Shown piece after piece: positions 8,444 through 16,147 of a DNA stretch of 30,979 nt. Under the pieces are notes generated by a model. It ran no database searches and was not told where the DNA came from. It saw nothing but the letters and a program-made list of their open reading frames with translations. The number at the start of each line of letters is the position of its first letter. Position 1 is the stretch's first letter. The translations under genes and the position numbers were made by a program. Origin of the DNA: UMGS1002 sp050309735 (GTDB lineage Bacteria; Bacillota; Clostridia; Oscillospirales; CAG-272); assembly GCA_050309735.1 (NCBI GenBank), contig JBNRMS010000053.1, positions 1 to 30,979 of the forward strand. Reading direction: 5' to 3'.

Positions 8444-9301
8444 ATGAAAGTAAGATATTACGGCACTGGCGCCGGCGCCGGAATTCCCGAAATTTTCTGC
8501 TCATGCCGAATCTGCGAGGAGGCGCGCCGCCAGCGCGGGCGCGACATCCGCACACGTTCACAGGCCACAATAGACGACAGAATTCTCATTGATTTTCCGG
8601 TCGACACCTTTCTTCACACAATATACGGCGGGCTTGATGTCCGGAAATTTAACCACCTGCTCGTTACGCACGATCATTTTGACCATTTTCTCCATCAGGA
8701 TCTTTTCAGCCGCCCCAAAGGCGCCGACACCCCCCTCAATATTTATATCACAGAGCCGTCGGCTGCAAAGGCAATGGCAGTGCAAGCCTCACGAGAGGCG
8801 GCCTTCAGCTCGGGCAAACGAGTTCGCACCGACGAGATCGAGCTGATTTTCCATATCATAAAGTCGTTCACACCTCTTATGCTGCCCGGCTATCGTATAA
8901 CCCCTCTTGCCGCGCGCCACGCACCGGCAATAGAAGCGGTAGTGTACGCAATTGAGGATGTCAAAAGCGGTAAATCTGTCTTTTGGGGGCATGACACCGG
9001 GCTTCTGCCAAAGGACACAAAGCTCTATCTCTTGGAGAATTTCGCCGGTCGACCCTTTGATTTTGTCTCGCTCGACTGCACGCTTGAGCGGGGAAACTGC
9101 ATCACGGCCGGTCACATGGATCTTGACCGCTGCCTTGAGATGATTGATTGGATGAGAACAGCCGGCATTGCCAGGGTAGACACTAAATTCGTAATCAGCC
9201 ATATCGGCCACCTTGTCAAACGCACTCACTCCGAACTTTGCGCCGAGGCCGGAGAACACGGCGTAATTACGGCTTATGACGGGCTTGTGCTTGAGTTTTA
9301 A
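8444..9301 (+). CDS. Metallo-beta-lactamase-fold hydrolase, PhnP-like
   Basis: A 285-residue cytoplasmic metallohydrolase. The metal site is intact: THDHFDH gives His76, His78, Asp80 and His81, and a later GHDTG and SHIGH supply further ligands. The N terminus has C-S-C-R-I-C (Cys19, 21, 24) after a GTGAGAGIP turn, the layout of PhnP, where such cysteines hold a structural zinc. PhnP hydrolyses cyclic phosphodiesters, including the ribosyl 1,2-cyclic phosphate made by C-P lyase. No C-P lyase gene is seen here, so a general phosphodiesterase role is safer. ATG 8444 follows AAGGA. It is 17 bases upstream of a second metallo-beta-lactamase-fold gene and probably co-transcribed with it. Confidence 0.82.
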   Translation: MKVRYYGTGAGAGIPEIFCSCRICEEARRQRGRDIRTRSQATIDDRILIDFPVDTFLHTIYGGLDVRKFNHLLVTHDHFDHFLHQDLFSRPKGADTPLNIYITEPSAAKAMAVQASREAAFSSGKRVRTDEIELIFHIIKSFTPLMLPGYRITPLAARHAPAIEAVVYAIEDVKSGKSVFWGHDTGLLPKDTKLYLLENFAGRPFDFVSLDCTLERGNCITAGHMDLDRCLEMIDWMRTAGIARVDTKFVISHIGHLVKRTHSELCAEAGEHGVITAYDGLVLEF

Positions 9302-9318
9302 AGGCGGAGGGGGTTATT

Positions 9319-10662
9319 ATGAAATTCATCTTTAGAATATTGTTCTTTTATCTGTTTTCGTCGCTCCTCCTTCTGCTAATCTCGTGTGAGCGCGCCTCGG
9401 CGGGCGAGGATTCTCACATCTCAACGCCGAGTGAAGAGCCGGTGACAACGATAGAGGCAGCGACAGAGAAATATATCCGCCCCACCCTGCCTGAGGTTTC
9501 TCTCACCGCCATCCCCGACTTCTCAGGCGGGGCAAGCTCAATTGACTATGACTGCGGGGACGGGGAGTTTATGCGCTTTATCGCCGGCGTCTCAAAAGAT
9601 GATTATGATGGTTACCTTTCAGCCCTTGGACAGGCGGGATACTCGGAACTGAAGTCCTCTAAAATCGGGAGCAATTATTTCGCCTCCTTCGCAAAAGACA
9701 GCACGCGGATATACGCCTATTACACAAAGGCCGGCTCGGCAGCTCGCATAGTCGTCTCGCCCTACGACCCGGAGGCCGATGCCCGGGTGAACAATATTGA
9801 TTACGGGATGAGCGAGGTGCTGCTGACCCAGGTAGGGCTGAATTACTCTGAGGTTGTGAACGGAATGTCTTATATCCTGCGAAGCACAACCGGCAGCTTT
9901 ATCGTGATTGACGGCGGCTGGGCGGGACAGGGAGAGGCAAAGCAGATTTTAGACATCCTAACAGAACAAAACGAGGAGGACGGCAAGCCAATCATCGCCG
10001 CGTGGATTCTAACCCACCCGCATTCCGACCATATAGGAGCAATCTCCGAGTTCTCACAGATGTATCACGACAAAGTCGTTTTGCAGCGCGTGATCTGGAA
10101 TTTCCCGAGCGACAAAACGATAGAGGCCTCGGATTCGGTCAAAATGATTAGCGAATATAACAGCTATTACGCAAAAATCAGAAGGGCGCTGAATAATCCC
10201 GAGGTTTGGGGCGGCGTTGAGCTGGTTAAATGCCACACCGGCGAGAATTTCAACTTTGACGGCATCGGCATTACTATATTGCAAACCCACGAGGACACCT
10301 TCCCGAACACCGACGCGCTCAAATTTATGAATTCGGCCTCGCTTGCCTTTATGCTTGAATATTCGGGAAACCGAATTCTCTTTCTCGGTGACTGCACCTC
10401 GGGCGTCACCTCGCAAATATTCAGTCGTTACGGCAACTGGCTCAAGTGCGATTATCTCCAACCAACCCACCACGGCTCAACCGGCGGTAACCTCAATCTC
10501 TACAAGGCCGCCGCGCCATCGGTCACGCTCTGGTGCTCCTCACTCGAGCGTTTTGAAGAATACAAAAACAGCGACTTCAATAAATGGCTGCTCGCAAACT
10601 GCCCAGAGCATTACTACAGCGGAAACCGAACAGAAACGCTGACACTTAAACCGAGGCAATGA
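9319..10662 (+). CDS. Lipoprotein with a ComEC-like metallo-beta-lactamase domain
   Basis: A 447-residue exported protein. A hydrophobic signal (residues 1-22) ends LLIS before Cys23, the predicted lipid anchor. Residues about 30-150 form an unassigned domain. The metallo-beta-lactamase domain starts near residue 183, with HPHSDH (His233, His235, Asp237, His238), a later FLGDC segment and the closing THHGSTGG, the pattern of the soluble hydrolase domain of ComEC/Rec2. A surface nuclease or phosphodiesterase role is an inference from the fold alone. GGAGGGGG precedes ATG 9319. It lies 17 bases after the PhnP-like gene: two enzymes of the same fold in tandem, one inside the cell and one outside. 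Confidence 0.8.
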   Translation: MKFIFRILFFYLFSSLLLLLISCERASAGEDSHISTPSEEPVTTIEAATEKYIRPTLPEVSLTAIPDFSGGASSIDYDCGDGEFMRFIAGVSKDDYDGYLSALGQAGYSELKSSKIGSNYFASFAKDSTRIYAYYTKAGSAARIVVSPYDPEADARVNNIDYGMSEVLLTQVGLNYSEVVNGMSYILRSTTGSFIVIDGGWAGQGEAKQILDILTEQNEEDGKPIIAAWILTHPHSDHIGAISEFSQMYHDKVVLQRVIWNFPSDKTIEASDSVKMISEYNSYYAKIRRALNNPEVWGGVELVKCHTGENFNFDGIGITILQTHEDTFPNTDALKFMNSASLAFMLEYSGNRILFLGDCTSGVTSQIFSRYGNWLKCDYLQPTHHGSTGGNLNLYKAAAPSVTLWCSSLERFEEYKNSDFNKWLLANCPEHYYSGNRTETLTLKPRQ

Positions 10663-10679
10663 CAGGTTTCGCCCAAATA

Positions 10680-10696
10680 CCTATTGACACAATAGG
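10680..10696 (+). promoter_or_regulatory. Rrf2-type operator at the ridA promoter
   Basis: CCTATTG (10680-10686) and CAATAGG (10690-10696) form a perfect 7-bp inverted repeat around ACA. It covers the -35 box, so a bound protein would block RNA polymerase. The 20 bases 10680-10699 match 18 of 20 at 11664-11683, upstream of the serine acetyltransferase gene. Confidence 0.65.
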
Positions 10697-10712
10697 ATAA
10701 CAGTGCTATACT
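10684..10712 (+). promoter_or_regulatory. Promoter of the ridA-rrf2 unit
   Basis: TTGACA (10684-10689), a 17-base spacer and TATACT (10707-10712). The -35 box lies inside the inverted repeat 10680-10696. The start would be near 10719. Confidence 0.75.
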
Positions 10713-10762
10713 TCTAATATAATATAAACACACCTCAGCACAACCATAGAACGGAGCTATTT

Positions 10763-11152
10763 ATGAAAATAATCAACACCAAAAACGCCCCTGCCGCAAT
10801 AGGCCCCTATTCGCAGGCAATAAGTATTGGTCGGCAGGGTCAGCCCGGATATATGCTCTTTACCTCGGGGCAACTTGGAATTGAACCCGGCTCGGGAAAG
10901 CTTGCCCAGGGTATTGAGGCTCAGTGCCGTCTCGCGATAGAAAATCTCGGTGCAATCCTCTCGGCAGCGGGGCTCGGGTTTAGCAATGTCGTAAAAACCA
11001 CCTGCTATCTAAAAAACATGTCGGATTTCTCGGTTTTTAATAAGATTTACACCGAATTCTTCACCGGCCTGCCGGCGCGGAGCTGCGTTGAGGTCGCCGC
11101 GCTTCCGCTGGGGGCGCTGGTTGAAATAGAGGCGGTTGCCGCCGAGGGCTAA
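10763..11152 (+). CDS. ridA: RidA family enamine/imine deaminase
   Basis: A 129-residue protein of the YjgF/YER057c/UK114 (RidA) family, which forms trimers and hydrolyses reactive 2-aminoacrylate released by PLP enzymes acting on serine or cysteine. Seen: the N-terminal IGPYSQA motif, FTSGQLGI in the middle and the C-terminal PARSCVEVAALPLGALVEIEA signature with the substrate-binding Arg. The length is the family norm. ATG 10763 follows CGGAG. It shares a promoter with the Rrf2 gene 56 bases downstream. A placement beside cysteine synthesis and desulfurase genes fits, since cysteine and serine metabolism yields 2-aminoacrylate. Confidence 0.9.
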   Translation: MKIINTKNAPAAIGPYSQAISIGRQGQPGYMLFTSGQLGIEPGSGKLAQGIEAQCRLAIENLGAILSAAGLGFSNVVKTTCYLKNMSDFSVFNKIYTEFFTGLPARSCVEVAALPLGALVEIEAVAAEG

Positions 11153-11208
11153 CCCGCCCTACTAATCTTGATTAAACCAATACACAAAAGGAGGGAGGGT
11201 GATAAATT

Positions 11209-11619
11209 ATGATGATCTCAACAAGAGGGCGATACGCACTGCGCATCATGCTCGACTTGGCGCAACACGCGGGCGACGGATATGTGTCGCTCAAAAAAAT
11301 CTCGGAGCGCGAGGACATATCGGTGAAATACCTTGAAGCTATCGTATCAATACTTAATAAGGCCGGAATGGTAGAAAGCCGCCGAGGAAAAGACGGGGGA
11401 TACAGACTGATAAAAAAGCCTGAGGAATATACTGTCGGTTCGGTGGTAAAGCTCACAGAGGGCTCGGTTTCACCCGTCTCCTGTCTTGAGTGCGGAAGCA
11501 TAAGCTGCGGCCGCTCCACCCACTGCCAAACCCTGCCGCTTTGGGAAAAGCTTGAGCGCATAGTCGAGGATTATCTTGACAGCGTAACCCTGCTTGATCT
11601 GCTCGAGGGCAATGTATAA
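11209..11619 (+). CDS. Rrf2 family transcriptional regulator (CymR/IscR-like)
   Basis: A 136-residue winged-helix regulator. The N-terminal STRGRYALRIMLDLA, the recognition helix near SVKYLEAIVSILNKAGMV and the wing SRRGKDGGYRL are classic Rrf2 features. Four cysteines follow: Cys92, Cys95, Cys100 and Cys106 (C-X2-C-X4-C-X5-C), close to the three-cysteine Fe-S ligand set of IscR; the cysteine regulator CymR lacks such a cluster. Direct Fe-S sensing is therefore plausible. It sits between the two copies of the predicted operator, so it likely represses its own ridA-rrf2 unit and the cysE-iscS-iscU unit. GGAGGGAGG precedes the ATGATG start; either ATG could be used. Whether the signal is Fe-S status or cysteine level cannot be settled from sequence. 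Confidence 0.87.
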   Translation: MMISTRGRYALRIMLDLAQHAGDGYVSLKKISEREDISVKYLEAIVSILNKAGMVESRRGKDGGYRLIKKPEEYTVGSVVKLTEGSVSPVSCLECGSISCGRSTHCQTLPLWEKLERIVEDYLDSVTLLDLLEGNV

Positions 11620-11658
11620 GCCTCTGCTGAAATTGTGTAACACTGACTTAATAATTTT

Positions 11659-11685
11659 CATATCCTATTGACAAAGTAGGATATG
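11659..11685 (+). promoter_or_regulatory. Rrf2-type operator at the cysE promoter
   Basis: CATATCCTA (11659-11667) and TAGGATATG (11677-11685) form a perfect 9-bp inverted repeat around TTGACAAAG, which contains the -35 box. It is the second copy of the motif at 10680. Confidence 0.68.
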
Positions 11686-11696
11686 AGTGTTATAAT
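11668..11696 (+). promoter_or_regulatory. Promoter of the cysE-iscS-iscU operon
   Basis: TTGACA (11668-11673), a 17-base spacer and TATAAT (11691-11696): full consensus, overlapped by the inverted repeat 11659-11685. Transcription would begin near 11703, leaving a leader of about 30 bases that holds a run of nine G (11719-11727). Confidence 0.83.
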
Positions 11697-11732
11697 AAAT
11701 ATGTGACAAATAGGAATTGGGGGGGGGATGTC

Positions 11733-12590
11733 ATGGCGACAAATGAAATTGACAACAAAAGTATAAAATCGGTCGCAAATGAGCTCGCAAGGGCGAATAT
11801 AGATAAATACGAATGGTCGTTTAAACTTCCGCTTATGAAAAAACGTGTAAGGAAACTGATTGCAGCTCTTCGCGGCGCGATGTATCCCGGCATATTCGGA
11901 AAAAAATGTTGCCCGCCCGATAATATCGAGGCGGTAATCGAAAAACATCTGGGCTGCGCGGCGCTTCTGCTCACCGAAATGCTCGGCGATATCATGCCCG
12001 GCACAGGCGGTCGAGAGGTTGATTCAATCGTAAAAGAATATATCAAGAGCCTGTCCAAAATTGAGGAGATTCTCCAAACAGACATAACAGCGGCCTACGA
12101 GGGCGACCCCGCAGCGCTCTCAGGCCGCGACATTATGCTTGCATATCCGTCCTTTGAGGCAATAAGTGTATATCGGCTCGCGCATGGCCTGTACGCGCTC
12201 GGAGTACCGCTCATCCCGCGGATGATGACCGAATATGCGCACCGGATAACCGGAATAGATATCCATCCCGGGGCAAGTATTGGAAAGTTCTTCTTTATAG
12301 ACCACGGCACCGGCGTCGTCATCGGCGAAACCTGCAATATCGGAGACCGCGTCAAACTCTATCAGGGCGTGACTCTCGGCGCTAAAAGCTTCGAGCTTGA
12401 CGAACGCGGCCACCCGGTAAAGGGGGTCAAGCGCCATCCCGACATCGGAAACAACGTGGTTATATACGCAAATGCCACCATACTCGGCGGCAATACCAAA
12501 ATCGGAGACGGCTGCATAATCGGCGCCAGCGTTTGGCTTACCCGCTCGGTTGAGCCAGGCAAAAAGGTCTTTTATAACAACGCAAACTGA
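11733..12590 (+). CDS. cysE: Serine O-acetyltransferase
   Basis: A 285-residue enzyme that makes O-acetyl-L-serine from serine and acetyl-CoA, the first step of cysteine synthesis. A helical N-terminal domain (to about 170) is followed by a left-handed beta helix of hexapeptide repeats (about 175-275) with the hallmark DIHPGA, FFIDHGTGVVIGET and GAxSF segments; the His in IDHGTG and the Asp before it are catalytic. The long N-terminal part resembles the EpsC-type enzymes of anaerobes. I place the start at ATG 11733: the in-frame GTG at 11703 coincides with the predicted transcription start. The ribosome site would be the G9 run. It is 20 bases upstream of the cysteine desulfurase. No O-acetylserine sulfhydrylase (cysK) gene is in the window. 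Confidence 0.88.
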   Translation: MATNEIDNKSIKSVANELARANIDKYEWSFKLPLMKKRVRKLIAALRGAMYPGIFGKKCCPPDNIEAVIEKHLGCAALLLTEMLGDIMPGTGGREVDSIVKEYIKSLSKIEEILQTDITAAYEGDPAALSGRDIMLAYPSFEAISVYRLAHGLYALGVPLIPRMMTEYAHRITGIDIHPGASIGKFFFIDHGTGVVIGETCNIGDRVKLYQGVTLGAKSFELDERGHPVKGVKRHPDIGNNVVIYANATILGGNTKIGDGCIIGASVWLTRSVEPGKKVFYNNAN

Positions 12591-12610
12591 CAAGAAAGAA
12601 GCCAAAAGAA

Positions 12611-13816
12611 ATGAAGAATAAATATATGAGGGTCTATGCCGACAATGCGGCTACAACAAAAATGAGCAGCACCGCAAGGGCGGCAATGCTTCCCTATTTT
12701 GATAAGATATACGGCAATCCGTCGAGCCTGCATTCAGCCGGCCAGCAAGCGGCCGCAGCACTTGCTTCTGCCCGCGAGAGCATTGCCGAAGTGCTCGGCG
12801 CTCATGCACGCGAGATATATTTTACCTCAGGGGGCAGCGAGGCCGACAACCAGGCAATAGTCTCGGCCGCCGCGGCGGGCGCCAAGAAAAATAAAAAGCA
12901 CATAATATCAACTGTAATCGAGCACCACGCGGTGCTACACACGCTTGACAAGCTTAAAAAACAGGGATATGAAGTCACGCTGCTCGAGGTTGACCAGAGC
13001 GGTCTTGTCGCTCCCGAGGCGGTTGCCGCGGCAATCCGCCCCGACACGGCTCTTGTGAGCGTGATGTACGCAAATAATGAAATCGGAACAATCGAGCCGA
13101 TAGCCGAAATAGGCAGAGTTTGCCGCGAGCGCGGCGTGCTCTTTCATACCGACGCCGTTCAGGCTGCGGGGCATATCGGCATTAATGTCTTAAAAGAAAA
13201 TATCGATCTGCTCTCGCTCTCGGCGCACAAATTTCACGGCCCGAAAGGAGTCGGAGCGCTCTATGCAAGAAGGGGCGTTATTCTGAGCAACCTCATTGAG
13301 GGCGGGGCGCAGGAGCGGGGAAAACGAGGGGGAACCGAGAATATCCCCGCGATAATCGGCATGGCGGCAGCTCTGAGAGAAGCGGCAAGCCGCGCCGACG
13401 AGAATACTAAAAAGCTGACCGCAATGCGCGAGAGGCTCATAGACGGGCTTTTGAAAATCCCACACTCAATCCTCAACGGTGACAGGGTATCTCGGCTTCC
13501 CGGAAATGTCAATATCTGTTTTGAGGGTATTGAGGGCGAGTCGCTCCTTTTGCTTCTTGACCGGGAGGGAGTGATGGCATCCTCAGGCTCGGCCTGCACC
13601 TCGGGCTCGCTCGATCCGAGCCATGTCCTGCTTGCAATAGGCCGGCCGCATGAGGTAGCTCACGGCTCGCTCCGCCTGTCGCTCTGCGAATATAACACAG
13701 ACGAGGAGATCGATTATATCCTAGAGAAGGTGCCGGCGGTTGTTGAATATCTGAGAAATATGTCTCCCGTTTGGAGAGATCTTAAGGAAGGAAGGAGAAA
13801 ATATGTTATACAGTGA
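12611..13816 (+). CDS. iscS: Cysteine desulfurase (IscS/NifS family)
   Basis: A 401-residue PLP enzyme that takes sulfur from cysteine as a persulfide for Fe-S cluster and thio-cofactor synthesis. Seen: the N-terminal YADNAATT, the cofactor lysine Lys207 in SAHKFHGPKG, and the catalytic Cys329 in SSGSACTSGS on the flexible loop. The full-length, group I-like loop suits direct transfer to an IscU partner. Start: ATG 12611 after AAGAAAGAAG; an in-frame ATG at 12626 is also possible, since the conserved region begins right after it. The 3' end overlaps the iscU start by 14 bases, indicating translational coupling. Confidence 0.92.
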   Translation: MKNKYMRVYADNAATTKMSSTARAAMLPYFDKIYGNPSSLHSAGQQAAAALASARESIAEVLGAHAREIYFTSGGSEADNQAIVSAAAAGAKKNKKHIISTVIEHHAVLHTLDKLKKQGYEVTLLEVDQSGLVAPEAVAAAIRPDTALVSVMYANNEIGTIEPIAEIGRVCRERGVLFHTDAVQAAGHIGINVLKENIDLLSLSAHKFHGPKGVGALYARRGVILSNLIEGGAQERGKRGGTENIPAIIGMAAALREAASRADENTKKLTAMRERLIDGLLKIPHSILNGDRVSRLPGNVNICFEGIEGESLLLLLDREGVMASSGSACTSGSLDPSHVLLAIGRPHEVAHGSLRLSLCEYNTDEEIDYILEKVPAVVEYLRNMSPVWRDLKEGRRKYVIQ

Positions 13817-14243
13817 GAAGGTGATGGATCATTTCATTCATCCGCGCAATGTCGGAATCATCGAAAATGCCGACGGAGTCGGTGAGGTCGGAAACGCTAA
13901 GTGCGGAGATATTATGAAAATCTATCTGAAAATAAAAGACAATATAATTGAGGACGTCAAATTTGAAACCTTTGGTTGCGGTTCAGCCATAGCTTCAAGC
14001 TCAATGGCAACAGAGCTTATCAAGGGCAAGCCGATAAGCGAGGCTCTTGACATTAGCAACAAAGCTGTTGCCGAGGCGCTCGACGGGCTTCCGGCACATA
14101 AAATGCACTGCTCGGTTCTTGCTGAGGAGGCGATAAAATTAGCCATTGCAGACTATTATAAGAAAAATGGTATTTCATATGACAAGAAAGACTTCCCTGC
14201 TTGCGAATCTTGTGAGATATGTTCGAGCGGTGTCTGCAAATAA
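13803..14243 (+). CDS. iscU: Fe-S cluster scaffold protein IscU/NifU N-terminal type
   Basis: A 146-residue scaffold on which Fe-S clusters form from IscS-delivered sulfur. The three ligand cysteines are present: Cys34 in AKCGD with the regulatory Asp36, Cys59 in FGCGSAIASSS and Cys103 in HCSVLAEEA. Beyond the usual end of IscU there is a tail with four more cysteines (134, 137, 140, 145; C-X2-C-X2-C-X4-C), which could bind an extra metal or act in redox control. GGAAGGAG precedes ATG 13803, inside the end of iscS. It is the last gene of the operon, followed by a terminator. Confidence 0.92.
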   Translation: MLYSEKVMDHFIHPRNVGIIENADGVGEVGNAKCGDIMKIYLKIKDNIIEDVKFETFGCGSAIASSSMATELIKGKPISEALDISNKAVAEALDGLPAHKMHCSVLAEEAIKLAIADYYKKNGISYDKKDFPACESCEICSSGVCK

Positions 14244-14258
14244 GTTGACATAAGTTTG

Positions 14259-14298
14259 CCCCGGGGTAAGCGTAAGGCTTCCCTCGGGGTTGTTTTTT
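14259..14298 (+). terminator. Intrinsic terminator of the cysE-iscS-iscU operon
   Basis: CCCCGGGGTAAGC (14259-14271) pairs with GCTTCCCTCGGGG (14277-14289) with one wobble and one mismatch, followed by TTGTTTTTT. Confidence 0.85.
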
Positions 14299-14532
14299 AT
14301 GTGATGCTAAAACCATGGAAGACTAAGGATGCTCCCAGCCCGAACTTCTAAAAAAGCTACCGCAGAAGCATCCTTGACACACCTCAAAATCCGAAGCAAA
14401 TCCACAGGACTCACCATGGGCGAATTACACATATAAGGCTCTGTCCGATGTCGTGTTTTTGGTTATAAAATAAGGCGATTTTAAGGTTTTCAAAAGAGAC
14501 TTGGAAGGCAAAAATATTTGTTGGCAACCCAC
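14299..14532. other. Non-coding stretch with a compound stem-loop
   Basis: No convincing gene is seen. AAGGATGC (14325-14332) pairs with GCATCCTT (14368-14375), and inside it TTCT (14346-14349) pairs with AGAA (14364-14367) directly stacked on the outer stem, leaving a 13-base bulge. The rest is A/T-rich. Its purpose is unknown; it could be a decayed element or a structured RNA. Confidence 0.35.
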
Positions 14533-14561
14533 TTGACAAAGCCTTCGCGGTATGCTAATAT
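14533..14561 (+). promoter_or_regulatory. Extended -10 promoter upstream of the MFS gene
   Basis: TTGACA (14533-14538), a 17-base spacer and TAATAT (14556-14561), helped by an extended -10 TG at 14553-14554. The start would be near 14568. Confidence 0.6.
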
Positions 14562-14579
14562 GCCCTTGATGACATCCGG

Positions 14580-14607
14580 GTCCTTGCACCGAAGCAAGGG
14601 CTTTTTT
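14580..14607 (+). terminator. Terminator-like hairpin between promoter and MFS start
   Basis: GTCCTTGC (14580-14587) pairs with GCAAGGGC (14594-14601) around ACCGAA, followed at once by TTTTTT (14602-14607). Only about 40 bases separate the predicted start and this hairpin, and the MFS gene begins 40 bases later, so it could act as an attenuator or define a very short RNA. Confidence 0.65.
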
Positions 14608-14647
14608 GCGGTTAACTTGTTAATATATCCCTTAATTGAGGTGCGCG

Positions 14648-16009
14648 ATGGCCAGTTTGGTCAATAGGTTCAGAAATTCTGAGTTTCGTTTTCTCTTTAA
14701 CTTTAACGACGAGCTCGCGGTTGGGCGGAGTTCGCTTTTTATACATGGCATACTCATCACCATAACCAACGCCATAATTACCGGAGGGATGTACACAGCA
14801 TTCCTGACGCTCAATGGCATTGACATCGTAAACGTCTCGATAATCACCTTCATCCCCTATATCGCGTGGGCATTTTCAATATTCACCCCTATGATATACT
14901 CGCGCGTCAAGCGCCGTCGCGGGCTGCTTGTTTTCAACACTACTTTTTATTATACCTGTATCATTCTTGCCACTACGATAATGCCGCGTTTTGTAGAGGG
15001 TGCTCCGGCTCGCACGATGTGGTTTGCCGTGCTTTTGCTGGTCGGCAATATTTCAAATGCCCTTCTGGGCAGCGGAGCCACCGCCTGGCATATACACTAT
15101 ATATCAGAAGAGCGCAGCCGCACGGGCTATTTCGCCTATGCGAATATTGTCAACACCGCCGTTTCAACCACCGTCGCAATCTCGGCGGCACTTGCGGCCG
15201 ATGCGCTCGCCGGTTCCCCCCGGCAGGCGTTGATAATCAACGCCATGCGCTACAGCGCTTATCTGCTCGCCCTCATTTCAACTCTTTATCTCTGGCTGCG
15301 CCCGAAAATTGAATATCCCTATCCGATACCCGATAAGAAGCTGCGCTTGCTCGACGTCGTGCGCGACCCTGTCGCGTCAAGGCCCTTCCGCTACACCGCA
15401 CTCATTTTTTTTATTTACAACTTCACCGCCAATGTAAACGCCGGATCCTGGAACTATTATGTCCTCAACACGCTCGAATATAGGCTTGTGTTTATGTATT
15501 CGATAAATATTGCTTATGCGCTTGCATATATCATTCTGCTCTCTCGCTGGCGGAGAGCGGTGTCAAAGCGCGGTTATTTCAAGGTCTATCTCTTAGCGAT
15601 GGCGGCCTCGGTGCTCCTCGAAATACCGATGGCGCTAACCCGCTCGGGAACGGTTTGGGTATATATCACAACCTCGGTGCTACAAGGGCTTAATTTGGTC
15701 GGAACCTCATACATAAATTCCAACCTCTTTTATACAAATCTCCCCAGAGGTAAAACCGACACATGTATTGTCTTTTGGAATCTCGGCGCTAATATATTCG
15801 CGCTTGCAGGCAGCCTTGCCGGAACCCTCTTCATCTCCTTCACCGAGCGCACCGGCCCCTACAATATTAACTTCAATTTCCTCTCCATAAAGGTGAGCAA
15901 CTACCTGCTCTACGGCTCGCAGCTTCTCGTCTTAATAAAGGCTCTCCTCTACCTTGTTCTCTGCGCTTTTGTCGTGTTGGCTATGCGGCGCTTGAAGATT
16001 CAGAAGTGA
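14648..16009 (+). CDS. MFS-type membrane transporter
   Basis: A 453-residue integral membrane protein with about 12 hydrophobic segments, spread from residue 25 to the end, and short basic loops (for example SRVKRRRGLL after the second segment), the layout of the major facilitator superfamily. No substrate signature is visible and no neighbouring enzyme suggests a cargo. ATG 14648 is preceded by GAGG at six bases; translation from TTG 14636 would start before that site. It is a single gene between a terminator-like hairpin upstream and a perfect hairpin downstream. An exporter or a sugar/peptide permease of unknown specificity is the safest reading. Confidence 0.72.
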   Translation: MASLVNRFRNSEFRFLFNFNDELAVGRSSLFIHGILITITNAIITGGMYTAFLTLNGIDIVNVSIITFIPYIAWAFSIFTPMIYSRVKRRRGLLVFNTTFYYTCIILATTIMPRFVEGAPARTMWFAVLLLVGNISNALLGSGATAWHIHYISEERSRTGYFAYANIVNTAVSTTVAISAALAADALAGSPRQALIINAMRYSAYLLALISTLYLWLRPKIEYPYPIPDKKLRLLDVVRDPVASRPFRYTALIFFIYNFTANVNAGSWNYYVLNTLEYRLVFMYSINIAYALAYIILLSRWRRAVSKRGYFKVYLLAMAASVLLEIPMALTRSGTVWVYITTSVLQGLNLVGTSYINSNLFYTNLPRGKTDTCIVFWNLGANIFALAGSLAGTLFISFTERTGPYNINFNFLSIKVSNYLLYGSQLLVLIKALLYLVLCAFVVLAMRRLKIQK

Positions 16010-16044
16010 GCGGCAGAAAACTATCAATAAATCTATAATCGACC

Positions 16045-16074
16045 AGGGGGGCGCACTACACAGTGCGCCCCCCT
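16045..16074. terminator. Perfect 13-bp hairpin between convergent genes
   Basis: AGGGGGGCGCACT (16045-16057) and its complement (16062-16074) enclose ACAC. It lies between the MFS stop and the end of the methyltransferase operon, where a bidirectional terminator is expected, although neither strand shows a clear U tract. The inner arm GGGCGCACT recurs at 27552-27583. Confidence 0.55.
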
Positions 16075-16147
16075 GTATGCAAATCAACCTCACAAACAAT
16101 AAGTCGCTGCGGTCTCGACCCGCAACAGCAAATGGTATAATAAAGCC

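Noticed and set aside
14432..14480. Possible end of an insertion sequence (GGCTCTGTCCGATGTCG)
   Set aside because: It faintly recalls an ISL3-type terminus, but there is no partner inverted repeat and no transposase remnant.
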